Shown here one piece after another: positions 1 through 10,809 of a stretch of 64,000 nt of DNA (within the stretch, counting starts at the first letter, position 1; the number at the start of each line of letters is the position of its first letter). The position numbers and the translations under genes are program-made. The notes beneath the pieces were generated by a model that saw only the letters and a list, made by a program, of their open reading frames with translations, ran no database searches and had not been told where the DNA came from. This DNA is from Hermodice carunculata (lineage: Eukaryota; Annelida; Polychaeta; Eunicida; Amphinomidae). The stretch is from the NCBI GenBank assembly GCA_964020975.1, contig OZ026628.1, positions 11,142,831 to 11,206,830 of the forward strand, read 5' to 3'.

Positions 1-2199
1 TGACCTGTTATTAAAGTTTGAACCATAACATTAATTCCTGTGAATAAATTGAAGGGAATCCCAAACACTGGTGTGGTACTTAGTTAAGATGAGCAAAGTA
101 GCAGAAAGCAAGCGCAGATTTTTCTTCTAGAAACATTTCATTAGCACACAATCGAAACAACATGTTAAAAAAAACAAAAAAACATGACTCATCGGTATTA
201 CAGCAATATGGAATGAAGATCAGACATCTACAGGTTCTACCTTTAACTTAGCAAATTGGCACAATGTTGTTTGTCTAGAAAGATGCTCAGGGCTGGGCTA
301 GCGCTTGTAATTTTTAGCCCTAAGCCAATTTGGCTAAAACTACAAATTTCTTTTAGCCAAATGGAATATTCTTTAGCCAAATTTTAGTCCAATAAATCTG
401 ACACATATGAAGTCAAAACGCAGCCCTTCCCCAGCCCGCCCTCCTAAAAGACCTTAAAAAAAATTTGTCAAACACACAACCATACATACTTTCATTGTTA
501 TCAAAATAAGTAATTTTTCTTTTCTTTTCTTCATTTACATTTCTTTTCCTAAAATAAAGTTTTAAGTAATGAAACTTGGACTTATGATAAGGTTGGTGAC
601 CAAGACATGTCAGAACTTAATCATATTATGATTTTAATTCATTATCCTAGTTTTGAAAAAAATGCACTTTTTCAGCCAATTTTATGAAAATTTGTTCAGA
701 TAATGGTTATGATACTTTGATTATCATCAGAAATTAAATCAACAGAAAGATATTTAAATCACTGCTGGTATATTTATCATAACTAAATTTAGAGATAAAA
801 TATTTAAAGGAAATATTAGTTTTCAAGATAACTTTTAATAATTTTCTTTTGGAAGAAACACATCAGCTAATTCCAGAATAGCTTTATCTTTTCTTTTTCT
901 TTCCTTTTTTTCTTTGTTTTTTTTTTTTTTGTTTTTTTTGTTTTTTTGTTTTTTTAATAACTAAAGTTGACAGTGGTAAATAATGCTTGTAGTATAGAGT
1001 TATTAAAATATAAACAAAGTTAAAACATTAGATATAAAAAAGTAAGAAAATATGTGTATATTGCATTATGTTCACCTTGACAACAGACAAAATACTGTGT
1101 ACGTGTACAAACCATTAAACAGGCCTGTCAATGGGTGGGCCTAATATCTATTGAGAATCTGCAGATATTATACAGTTTTAAAAATCTTGGCAGCGTGACT
1201 CAATATTATTACTTCAAGTCAATGTTAACAGAAATAAACTTCAAGTATCAAACTTCTGATTAAAAAAAAAACAAAAACAAAAAAACAAACAAATGCTTGT
1301 TAATAAAAAATCTGTAAAAGATAAAAAATACATGTACCAAATTTGCTGCCCATATCTGAAGGAACACAAGTGTTTTTCATTTTCGTCAATAGATGGCAGG
1401 ACTACTACACATGTGCCGATGTCAAGGTCAATCAAAAAGAGCATGGATCCCGCGAATTTTTCATTTGTTTATTTCAATGAATTTCTGCACTACAAGGCAT
1501 TTATGAATCATGACAACTCTGTCTGTGGTCATCAGTGGATAGATACAATGTTTTGACAAGGAATCCTATAATATGAAGACCAAAACTGGGAGCTGGAAGT
1601 CACGATATGACCATGATCAAGTATGTATTTTGGACGGCTTGTTGATGCGTGCCGAGTCAAAAAGCCATTTTGAGATTGACAGAGAAGAACATGGATTCAT
1701 TTATGCCTGAGCAAAGCAAATAGACGTAATATTATATGTCTCTGAATGTATTTTCTTATTCTCTGAAGTCCAATTTGAAGTTGAATAAAGTTTTCTTGCC
1801 GTTATTTCGATAATGCGCGTCCGTTTTTTTACAAGAATATCCCAGAACAAAACCTGTCCTGGAAAATTTTATGTTCGCCAAATTGGTCAACTTATTCGAG
1901 TTTTCTTTCGCCAGAGCAACTTTTTTCGCCAGCGGCGAATTGGCAAATGGCTAGGGTGAGCCCAGCAGGGGTCAGGAAAAAGACATCGTTTGTTTTTCTT
2001 TAAAAGTATCATAGCATTTAAGGAAAAAATTAAATAAGATTATTTTGTGTTTTTTAAAGTTATAAGGTAACCCTAAAATGAAACTATGATATCTCAGGAC
2101 TGGGCATGTGCTATCACAAAAATTTACATTGTTTCAGACACTAGAAGTATTATGTATTTCATTCATGTGTATTAGTTTATCGGCAACTAAATTTGGAAT
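1..2199. repeat. Tandem duplication unit, copy 1 (about 2.2 kb)
   Basis: The window opens inside or at the start of a long repeat unit that recurs from 2200 with only a few percent difference, mostly single substitutions and length changes in poly-A and poly-T runs. Copy 1 also has a longer T-rich tract near 900-955 than copy 2. Both copies contain the same small open frames (for example 1293-1556), which differ in length between copies and look non-coding. Each unit has AGCC/GGCT-rich short segments near its left part (about 285-390) and right part (about 1880-1965) that share an inverted GCTGGGCTAGCGC-like word, so the unit may contain a nonautonomous element. No gene recognised. Confidence 0.9.
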
Positions 2200-4392
2200 T
2201 GACCTGTTATTAAAGTTTGAACCATAACATTAATTCCTGTGAATAAATTGAAGGGAATCCCAAACACTGGTGTGGTACTTAGTTAAGATGAGCAAAGTAG
2301 CAGATAGCAAGTGCAGATTTTTCTTCTAGAAACATTTCATTAGCACACAATCGAAACAACTTGTTAAAAAAAAAAAAAAAAAAAACATGAATCATCGGAA
2401 TTACAGCAATATGGAATGAAGATCAGACATCTACAGGTTCTACCTATATCTTAGCAAATTGTCACAATGTTGTTTGTCTAGAAAGATGCTCAGGGCTGGG
2501 CTAGCGCTTGTAATTTTTAGCCCTTAGCCAATTTGGCTAAAACTATAAATTTCTTTTAGCCAAATGGAATATTCTTTAGCCAAGTTTTAGTCCAATAAAT
2601 CTAACACATATGAAGTCAAAACGCACCCCCTCCCCCAGCCCGCCCTCCTTAAAGACCTTAAAAAAATTTTGTCAAACACACAACCATACATACTTTCATT
2701 GTTATCAAAATAAGTAATTTTTCTTTTCTTTTCTTCATTTACATTTTTTTTCTAAAATAAAGTTTTAAGAAACGAAACTTGGACATATGATAAGGTTGGT
2801 GACCAAGACATGTCAGAACTTAATTATATTATGATTTTAATTTATTATCCTAGTTTTGAAAAAAATGCACTTTTTGAGCCAATTTTATGAAAATTTGTTC
2901 AGATAATGGTTATGATACTTTGATTATCATCAGAAATTAAATCAACAGAAAGATATTTAAATCACTGATGGTATATTTATCATAACTAAATTTAGAGATG
3001 AAATATTTAAAGGAAATATTAATTTTCAAGATAACTTTTAATAATTTTCTTTTGGAAGAAACATATCAGCTAATTCCAGAATAGCTTTATCTTTTCTTTT
3101 TCTTTCCTTTTTTTTTTTTTTTTTCAATTAACTGGAGTTGACAGTGGTAAATAATGCTTGTGGTATAGAGTTATTAAGATATAAACAAAGTTAAAACATT
3201 AGATATAAAAAAGTAAGAAAATGTGTGTATATTGCATTATGTTCACCTTGACAACAGACAAAATACTGTGTACGTGTACAAACCATTAAACAGGCCTGTC
3301 AATGGGTGGGCCTAATATCAATTGAGAATCTGCAGATATTATACAGTTTTAAAAATCTTGGCAGCTTGACTCAATATTATTACTTCATGTCAATGTTAAC
3401 AGAAATAAACTTCAAGTATCAAACTTCTGATTAAAAAAAAACAAAAAAAAAAAAAACAAACAAATGCTTGTTAATAAAAAATCTGTAAAAGATAAAAAAT
3501 ACATGTACCAAATTTGCTGCCCATATCTGAAGGAACACAAGTGTTTTTCATTTTCGTCAATAGATGGCAGGACTACTACACATGTGCCAATGTCAAGGTC
3601 AATCAAAAAGAGCATGGATCCCGCGAATTTTTCATTTGTTTATTTCAATGAATTTTTGCACTACAAGGCATTTATGAATCATGACAACTCTGTTTGTGGT
3701 CATTAGTGGATAGATACAATGTTTTGACAAGGAATCCTATAATATGAAGACCAAAACTGGGAGCTGGAAGTCACGATATGACCATGATCAAGTATGTATT
3801 TTGGACAGCTTGTTGATGCGTGCCGAGTCAAAAAGCCATTTTGAGATTGACAGAGAAGAAGATTGGATTCATTTATGCCTGAGCAAAGCAAATAGACGTA
3901 ATATTATATGTCTCTGAATGTATTTTCTTATTCTCTGAAGTCCACTTTGAAGTTGAATAAAGTTTTCTTTCCGTTATTTCGATAATGCACGTCCGTTTTT
4001 TTACAAGAATATCCCAGAACAAAACCTGTCCTGGAAAATTTTATGTTCGCCAAATTGGTCAACTTATTCGAGTTTTCTTTCGCCAGAGCAACTTTTTTCG
4101 CCAGTGGCGAATTGGCGAATGGCTAGCGCGAGCCCAGCAGGGGTCAGGAAAAAGACATCGTTTGTTTTTCTTTAAAAGTATCATAGCATTCAAGGAAAAA
4201 ATTGAATATGAATATTTTGTGTTTTTTGAAGTTATAAGGTAACCCTAAAATGAAACTATGATATCTCAGGACTGGGCATGTGCTTTCACAAAAATTTACA
4301 TTGTTTCAGACACTAGAAGTATTATGTATTTCATTCATGTGTAGTAGCTTATAGGCAACTAAATTTGTACAAATGCAACTTTGCCATGGAAT
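2200..4392. repeat. Tandem duplication unit, copy 2
   Basis: Second head-to-tail copy of the 2.2 kb unit. It starts at the same word (tgacctgttattaaagttt) as copy 1 and runs in register to 4392. It carries a short extra segment of about 20 bases just before its right boundary that copy 1 lacks. The high identity implies a recent duplication, or a collapsed/expanded assembly of a longer array that extends left of the window. Confidence 0.9.
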
Positions 4393-4434
4393 TGACCTGT
4401 TATTAAAGTCTGAACCATAACATTAATTCCTGTG
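4393..4434. repeat. Start of a third tandem unit, truncated
   Basis: The first 42 bases of the 2.2 kb unit recur once more and then stop abruptly at the word cctgtg. This marks the right breakpoint of the tandem array, about 170 bases from the immunoglobulin exon at 4604-4927. Confidence 0.85.
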
Positions 4435-4603
4435 GCATAGTTCACATCAGATACACACAAGTTTATAATTATCACGCATACAAAATACTGTTCAATACTA
4501 CAAAATTTGATAACCTCATCAAACACCAACTTCAAAGGAGCTTTATGGTAAATTCTGGATTGTAAAAAAAACGAGTCCGTTTAGAAATGAGCAAATTACT
4601 TAC

Positions 4604-4927
4604 CAAGCACAGTCAAATTAATGGTCCAGATTCGAGGCACTTTGATGGAGCTACCTTTCAATTCACATTTATGGACCGCATCATCTGTCAAATTGATACT
4701 GCTGACCTTGACATTACCATATGTAAAGGGTGTAGTGAAATTTGCCCTTCCCTTCCAGTCTCTTAGTATAATTATTTCAGGAACTGTGCGGTGTCTGTAT
4801 TCTGCAAGTGGCTGTGTTCCCCTGTACCAAATTATAATATCGCGACCTAATACACCAACTCCGTGGCTACACTGCAGTAATATCTCTGCATGTTCAGAGA
4901 CACTGAAAGACTGATTGTGTGCAGCAC
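4604..4927 (-). CDS. Single exon encoding an immunoglobulin V-like domain
   Basis: The minus strand reads 108 codons of a typical Ig-fold. The first cysteine is in LLQC, the core tryptophan in IIWYRG, and the second cysteine in the E-F turn signature DDAVHKC, where His replaces the usual Tyr two residues before Cys. Several N-linked glycosylation sequons (NQS, NFT, NLT) suggest an extracellular domain. The open frame is bounded by a splice acceptor (TTTGTAG just above 4927) and a donor (G|GTAAGT just below 4604). Both introns cut after codon base 1, the symmetric 1-1 phase usual for Ig-domain exons. The rest of the gene was not found: exons on either side may be outside the window or beyond recognition. 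It could be an adhesion or immune receptor or a secreted Ig protein; the specific family is not recognisable. The exon itself is well supported. Confidence 0.8.
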
Positions 4928-4939
4928 CTACAAAGTACA

Positions 4940-5700
4940 AAAATATGTGCCCTGTACGAGTACATGTAACACCATACTACTCATAATAGAAGATTATACA
5001 TATTTAAATTAAGTAGAATTTGTTTTCTCATATTCATTCATGTCATCATGCATGGACCTCTTTCAAGGAGATAAGACTAGAGGTAGCATATCTACTGCAT
5101 ATAACGTGGTTACCTCCAAATGATGAATAAATGGTGAATAAATTACGAAACTTCTCGTGTTTTAGATGGAATATATGTATTCAAAGATCTGTGTACAGTG
5201 AAATTGTAGTTAGACCTTGTACAGGCAAGAATACACAGCTCATGTACCTTGCTGTCTCTCACATACTGAACTCTGGCGGAAATCCCCAACACATACAGTT
5301 TTATCAATTAGATATCACGTAAACCTCACATTTACTATAATCTTAATAAGAAATATCCAAAAAAGGTGGTGGAGAACTAGGAATGAGAATGACTTGGACA
5401 AAATATGATTAGCAATTCTAAGTTTTCAGTCTTGTAGCTTGTTCCAACTTGATTTTATGACATAGAAATAGGCGAAATTTTGGGGTGGGGCGCACCAGAG
5501 AAGAACTAAGAATAACAATACTCAATTAATAGCCTTAATGGATATTAGGGGCATTCCGTGATGACAGTTAGTCACGGATGGGACATTTTGGAAAGTTTCA
5601 ATCTTTGCAATTTTTTAATTTTTTGTTGAATTTACTAATTGCATGCATATGTACAACAAATGAAGTATTGTGAACATATTCACATAAGTTTTAAAATTTT
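4940..5700. other. Intergenic or intronic stretch
   Basis: AT-rich sequence with no coding stretch recognised. Short open frames at 5131-5408 show no family signature. The right end contains the first copy of a 16-bp dyad motif, listed separately. Confidence 0.5.
5571..5585 (+). repeat. Dyad motif copy, GTCACGGATGGGACA
   Basis: First of a scattered set of copies of TGTCACGGAYGGGACA in the 5.5-9.3 kb interval (here without the leading T). The copy is followed by ATTTTGGAAA, a flank also seen after the copy at 9121, so part of the flanking sequence belongs to the repeat. Confidence 0.7.
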
Positions 5701-5704
5701 ACTA

Positions 5705-5868
5705 CAGTAGTCCCTCCTTTGGGAGACCACCTCCTTTTAGAGACCACAATTGTCAGGTCTCTCTGTTGTACTTTTCATGTTATTAAAACCTCCTTTGAGG
5801 GACCACCTGCTTTATGTGACCGCCCTTTGGGTGTTACTAGGGGCGGTCTCTCAAAGGAAGGACTACTG
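5705..5868. mobile_element. Tc1/mariner-type MITE, 164 bp
   Basis: The element starts CAGTAGTCCCTCCTTTGGGA and ends with the near-perfect reverse complement. It is flanked on both sides by TA, the target duplication of Tc1/mariner elements, which often begin CAGT. The interior repeats short words (GAGACCACC, GGGACCACC) and has no coding capacity, so it is nonautonomous. A decayed end of a related copy may lie at about 6254-6298 (acctcctatgaagaccac). Family placement rests on TIR and TA only. Confidence 0.75.
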
Positions 5869-5904
5869 TATGCTAATTCCTGATTTTTCAGGACAAAAAC
5901 TGTG

Positions 5905-5920
5905 TGTCACGGATGGGACA
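5905..5920 (+). repeat. Dyad motif copy, TGTCACGGATGGGACA
   Basis: Exact copy of the 16-bp motif, followed by a fragment resembling part of it (caacggacata). Confidence 0.7.
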
Positions 5921-6089
5921 AGCAACGGACATAACTTTTAGGACCTGTCACATATGTTGAAAACTGTGAAGTTTGTGGGTACTTTCTAAGATAAACTGTA
6001 GTCTCACATGGTTAAAAATATTGTTTTCATAGTATACCATTGATAAGTCCAATTATAAAAAAGAACCTTTTTTACTAATAAAAGTTTGC

Positions 6090-6129
6090 TGTCACGGACG
6101 AGACACACTTGTGTGTCACGGACGGGACA
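6090..6129 (+). repeat. Paired dyad motif copies, 24 bp apart
   Basis: Two copies, TGTCACGGACGAGACA (6090-6105) and TGTCACGGACGGGACA (6114-6129), sit in direct orientation. The TGTC and GACA ends form a short dyad in each copy. Confidence 0.75.
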
Positions 6130-6309
6130 GTTTTGTCCAGTTGCATAATCTGATACATACAAGCCTGAAAAGTCGTGCTGGAAAGCTAATATACCACAGA
6201 ACAGAAGGTTTTCCATATCTAAATTAATATATAATCTAAATTTTATTACAATTGTGATACAGTTGTACCTCCTATGAAGACCACTTCCTGTGAGTAACCG
6301 CATGACTTT

Positions 6310-7090
6310 TTAAGACTTCTTATTGAAGACAATTGATTATATTATGTCCATATTAAATATGCCTGCACTGTTAAACCCATCTTCAGTCTTAAGTGATATG
6401 TACGTCTGTACATGAACCTATTTTTTCAGATGAAAACACAAGAGCTGACTTTAACTTTCATTGATGTCAACAGATAACTATCTTATTTTTGGCAAATATA
6501 TGGTACTGCAGCTACAATCCACAATTGACAGGTCAGTTTATGTCCACTCACATTTCAAAAAGTCTATTTGTGCTGTTGACATGTGTAAATTAAATAGGCA
6601 GAAAATTATAAAAAAAAAAAGGAAAAGAAAAAAAAATACTGCCCAGAAGTCATTTCATAGATTTTCCAATCGACAGATAACACACTTCATTCACAAGTGT
6701 GTTTTTATATCACAGCTAAATGTATAATATCCTCTTTGGTCCAGTTGTTTTTTTAGGCTTTGTTAAATTTTCAATTATATGATTACTGTCTATCCATGCT
6801 TTATCCTCATTCATGGGGAACATGAATTTCTTACAGTCATCACCAAACCTCTGTAAGAAACTCACTTCCATTTCCTTCCCCTCATTTTTAAGATTTCACC
6901 CAGACAGATCTGAGTGGACTTCTTTGTTACATACTTCACAATCACAAGGTCACCATTCTTTGTGATTGATGGACTTTCACTCGTAGGCTTAAGTAGTTGA
7001 CCATGGGCAGACAGTAAGCTGTGAAAGTATTGCTGTGGACACAGCAGTAACAAGTAACCAGACAAATGGACCAGGGCGATCAAATTATAA
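6310..7090. other. Stretch without recognised gene
   Basis: AT-rich DNA with an A-rich tract at 6609-6636. Short open frames at 6461-6727 and 6862-7131 (minus) have no recognisable family features. Confidence 0.5.
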
Positions 7091-7092
7091 AC

Positions 7093-8366
7093 AAGATGTG
7101 TTTGTAAAACATAGATACCCCCCGCCCTCATTACCCTTGCCCTTGCTACCCTATTGATAGTGGTAGATGGGGCACTTGTGACCTTTCAACATTAGTGAAG
7201 GTTGATCATACATCAATGTCACATATCTTTAAACTTTAACGTAGCCTTTAAAAAATGACTAAAAACCTGGACAATATAAAAGTTGTAGCTGAAAAATTAG
7301 TCGTCATTTAGAAACCATATTCAGCAAAGTGGCTTTATGACCTTGGAAATTTAGGCAGGATCACTCATTTTAGCTTGACCTTCTTCAGTTACTGTGCAAA
7401 AACCACAGGAAGTCTACTGTCTGCGTGTGACCCTCAAAACGGGGTCAAGGTCACCCATCTGCAAACTCAAACTAGCCCTTATATGTAAACATAAAGCTGT
7501 GCAATATAAAAGTGCTACCTCTAAAATGCAAGTTATCTTGCAGAAACAGTATTCAACCAAAGGGCTCTGTGACCTTTGAAATTAGGTCAAGGTCACCCAT
7601 ATTCAAACTTGACCTGGCCCCGACAATTAGCCAGCGCAATATAAAAGTCTTAGTTTAAAAACCTCTTCAGTTATCATGTGGAAACCAAAGTTAACTCAGG
7701 TACCAATGTGACCTTGGAAATTGAATCAAGGTCACCAAACTTTAAACTTCTTCTAGGCCTTAGCAAGAACTATAGACCTATAAAGTATCCCAGTTCTAAC
7801 ATAAAAACATCTCGAGTTATTATGCAGAAACCACAGGAATTCTACAATCTCTCTGTGACCTTGAAAACTGAGTCAAGGTCACCCATCTTCAAACTCAACC
7901 TAGCCCTTACAGAGAACCATAAAGCTGTGCAATATAAAAGTTGTAGCTCCAAGGTATAAGTTATCATGCAGAAAGCATGAAACCATATTCAGTGAAGTGG
8001 CTCTTGGACCTTTGAAATGAAATCAAGGTCATCCATCTTCAAACTTCGCCTAGCCCCAAATATGGACTATAATCCTGTGCAATATAAAAGTCCTAGCTTT
8101 AAAACCTCTTTAGTTATTGTGCAGAAACCAAATTTAACTCAGGTACCACTGTGACCTTGGAAGTTAAGTCGAGGTCACCTATTTACAAAGTTTGCCTAGC
8201 TTTTGACTAGAATAATACACCTGTGCAGTATCAAAGTTCTAGCTTAAAAACATCTTGAGTTATTGTGCAGAAACCACAGTCGACCGACCGACCGACCGAC
8301 CGACCGACCGACCGACATGTGCAAAGCTATATGCCCCACCTTCTTCGAAGGGGGGGGGGGGCATAA
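7093..8366. repeat. Composite repeat of ~145-bp monomers in trimer order
   Basis: The block begins agatgtgtttgtaaaac followed by a C-run and ends with a G-run followed by cata, so its ends are loosely inverted. Inside, monomers of about 140-150 bp recur, each with a TGACCTT word, about 10-15 bases, then TCAAGGTCA, followed by tagcccttag-like and gcaatataaaagt words. Three monomer types recur in the same order, recognised by ccacaggaa (7400, 7829), gtattcaaccaa or catattcagtgaa (7544, 7981) and ttaactcaggtac (7677, 8121). The repeat period is therefore about 430-440 bp. The array ends at an ACCG microsatellite (8279-8315) and a short hairpin (8329-8364). Similar AAGGTCA-rich repeats are common in bivalve genomes. 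Open frames inside are not coding. Confidence 0.85.
8279..8315. repeat. (ACCG)n microsatellite
   Basis: About nine perfect CGAC/ACCG tetranucleotides at the right end of the monomer array. Confidence 0.95.
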
Positions 8367-8379
8367 TAAATGATATAAA

Positions 8380-8905
8380 CATCTGTTACCATTGTCTCTT
8401 GATTTTTTGTGTTAACTAAAAGGATTAGTTGGGTCTGCAGATTCATACAACCATAAGTTGTTTTTTTTTAATCTTGTAAAAATAACTAAACTTCGACTTT
8501 TTTCTCTGGTATTTATAATGTAAGACTTTACATCATACCATGTGATATTTTGTTTAATTCTGTCTGGTCCATGACAAACATGTCTTGTTGGTTATAAGGT
8601 ATGATTTTTGTGTGTGCCACAGTTTTTTTTCTTTAGCAAACCGTGATATTAAATACAAAGAGAAACAGCCTGAATGGTTTTCCTACTGTGAAATGGTACA
8701 TATATCTGTGTATCTATATATTGTCATATATATGGGATATTATGGGTAATTATAGATATCGATAAATAGATCAATAATTCACTACTATATATAAAATGTT
8801 TAGTGTGTATGAGACAAACTGATTAGATGAGACTAATTTTACAATAAATAAGGGAAATATGTATGAAAATAGGTAATATTAACTTGTTACTAGTCCAGGG
8901 AACTA
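8380..8905. other. Stretch without recognised gene
   Basis: AT-rich, with short TATA-rich runs near 8700-8800. Nothing coding seen. Confidence 0.5.
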
Positions 8906-8909
8906 TGCA

Positions 8910-8965
8910 TGCCCTCTCTGTGATAGGTATGTCCTGTGCGTGACAAAAATGTCCTATCTGTGACA
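8910..8965 (-). repeat. Three degenerate dyad motifs at exact 20-bp spacing
   Basis: Read on the plus strand, tgccctctctgtgata (8910), tgtcctgtgcgtgaca (8930) and tgtcctatctgtgaca (8950) are inverted-orientation relatives of the TGTCACGGAYGGGACA motif, with the first clearly weaker. Their start-to-start distance is 20 bases both times. Confidence 0.65.
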
Positions 8966-9120
8966 AATTATGATTTTAATATTTTGAAATTATTAAGGTT
9001 CTAGTCTTAATAATTTTTGTCACTTTGAAAAGTCTTTCTAATGAATTAACAGAGAATATAAAAAAAGGTTTTTATTCCTACCAGTATTAATAGCAAATTA
9101 TTAAACTTTTGAATGTCATT

Positions 9121-9136
9121 TGTCATGGATGGGACA
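9121..9136 (+). repeat. Dyad motif copy, TGTCATGGATGGGACA
   Basis: One-base variant of the motif, followed by TTTTGGAAAA, similar to the flank at 5586. Confidence 0.7.
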
Positions 9137-9288
9137 TTTTGGAAAATAGACAGGCTGTATATTATAATTATCAATAATTTACCAACCATTACATAATGCA
9201 TGATAAACAAGGTTCCCATGTTACTTTGTCCCAGGGGATAAAAGTCGCACAACATTATCTATATTATAGATATAATAAAAACACAAAC

Positions 9289-9304
9289 TGTCCCGTCCGT
9301 GACA
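9289..9304 (-). repeat. Dyad motif copy, inverted orientation
   Basis: TGTCCCGTCCGTGACA is the exact reverse complement of the copy at 6114-6129. It closes the 5.5-9.3 kb cluster. Confidence 0.75.
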
Positions 9305-9309
9305 CAGAA

Positions 9310-10240
9310 ATGCTAATTTGCATAAATATGGATTCATAAATTGAGAAAAGGGTGCTTTATATGAAAAAAATCAAAACAATCTGAATACTCTAAAATATTT
9401 ACTTTTCAGTGGCGTTGAGCTTTTTTCTCTATGTGCAAGTTAATGTTTTGGTATCTGTGTCCCTGTAATCACTGAATGCCCCATTAACAAAAAAAGGAAG
9501 ACTTAATGTCCATAATAATGTTCATGATTCATTAATATCTTAATGTCCATAATTCATGATTTTCTTGCTATTTTTTTATAAACAAATGTGTCTATAACAA
9601 GCACTTTGTTACATGCATTCAAACACACAAAGATGAACTCAAAAAACAACCCAGGTCAGTTCTTCATTCTGCTGTGCAAAGTATCATTGCCCAGGATACA
9701 ATAATTACACTCTCAACGTGCCTGCAGACTTCAGCATTATGTGCCAGTTTACATGATTAAGTTTCCACTTATGGCTCGGTGCTGGTCCCCCTCCAAGGAC
9801 ACCCCTTAATGGCCACCAATTTTTACAGGTACAATAATCTTCATGCAAAACACCCCACATCCATTAGAATGTCCTCCGGTTTGTTTTTCTCAGGTGTATG
9901 ATTGAGTAAGTAGCAAATATATGATTGCCTTTCACCCATGACTCAGATTCAATTGTAGGCCTAGGATGCACATAGCAGAGCATCCCTGCTACTTGAAGAT
10001 CTACGCAAGTGAATGGTGGCTTTCTCCAGGTCTTTTGGTCACCTTCACACATGGAACGGACCTGTAGGAAGCATATGCTTATATGCCAACGAGAGTGGCT
10101 CTGTAAGTCAATACTTTCTGAATCAGCCAAACAAATCTATCATCCCTGTGCTGTGGCCCTTTCCTGTTGTACAGATTGTCTTATTAGAGGGGAACCAAAT
10201 TGTTTGAAGGACAATCCATGGTATTTAGTCCATGACTATG
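9310..10240. other. Stretch without recognised gene
   Basis: Small open frames at 9864-10257 on both strands overlap each other and show no domain signature. No splice-bounded exon was convincing. Confidence 0.5.
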
Positions 10241-10243
10241 AGA

Positions 10244-10340
10244 AAATAAATAAATAAATAAATGAATGAATGAATGAATGAATGAATGAATGAATGAATA
10301 AATAAATTAATAAATAAATAAATAAATAAATAAATAAATC
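10244..10340. repeat. (AAAT)n/(AATG)n compound microsatellite
   Basis: AAAT units switch to AATG units and back to AAAT with one interruption, a compound tetranucleotide array of about 97 bases. Confidence 0.95.
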
Positions 10341-10523
10341 AGTGATAAATATTGCTTATATTTATTATTAAGCTTTAATTGAAGGATGACATCTTAAGGG
10401 TCTTGAGTATATACAAAATTACAAATAGATATTTATAATGACTTTCTTAGCATTTTTATCTCTGAATGTGTGCAGGCTTATTGTGGACAGGAAATTTAAT
10501 TTTATTGAATTATATAAAAAAAC

Positions 10524-10800
10524 CAGAGGCCCATGGGCCTAATGCTCTGCTGGCACTGTGGCTATAATGCAATTACATCTTCATTTCAAAGTTGCAAGTC
10601 CTCAAGTGGCTTGTGACCACTCAAAGCTTATGTGATTTTAGTGTTTCATTTGTCCATCAGATGGCACTTCGCTCCACATGTTATCACAGCTTATTTGTGC
10701 AATTCCTGTGATGGATATTGTAGCATGTGCTAAGACAACAATGAGTGAGTCCTTAACTTTATGTCCTCAGTGACTTTGAAGACCAAGGTCACCCAGATTG
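10524..10800. repeat. Interspersed repeat, copy A
   Basis: A block from agaggcccatgggcctaatg to accaaggtcacccagatt is shared with 58982-59260, diverged by perhaps a fifth with small indels. A start-only fragment lies near 37660-37695. It carries a CTCF-like core (10654-10667) and ends with an AAGGTCAC word like that of the 7.1-8.4 kb array. No coding capacity or clear ends were seen, so the class (MITE, SINE or satellite-derived) is open. Confidence 0.8.
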
Positions 10801-10809
10801 CCAATCAAG

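Noticed and set aside
1293-1556. Small open frame repeated in both tandem units (also 3464-3706)
   Set aside because: Stops fall at different places in the two copies, the opposite strand is also open, and no family features are seen.
2491-4137. Nonautonomous DNA element inside the 2.2 kb unit, bounded by inverted GCTGGGCTAGCGC words
   Set aside because: The inverted match is only about 14 bases with weak similarity beyond, and no target duplication was found.
7093-8366. CRISPR array
   Set aside because: Units are about 145 bp and diverged throughout, without short identical repeats separated by unique spacers. The setting is a eukaryotic genome.
9864-10257. Further Crypton relic near 10.1 kb
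   Set aside because: Frames there were compared by eye with the two Crypton copies and no catalytic block or tail could be matched.
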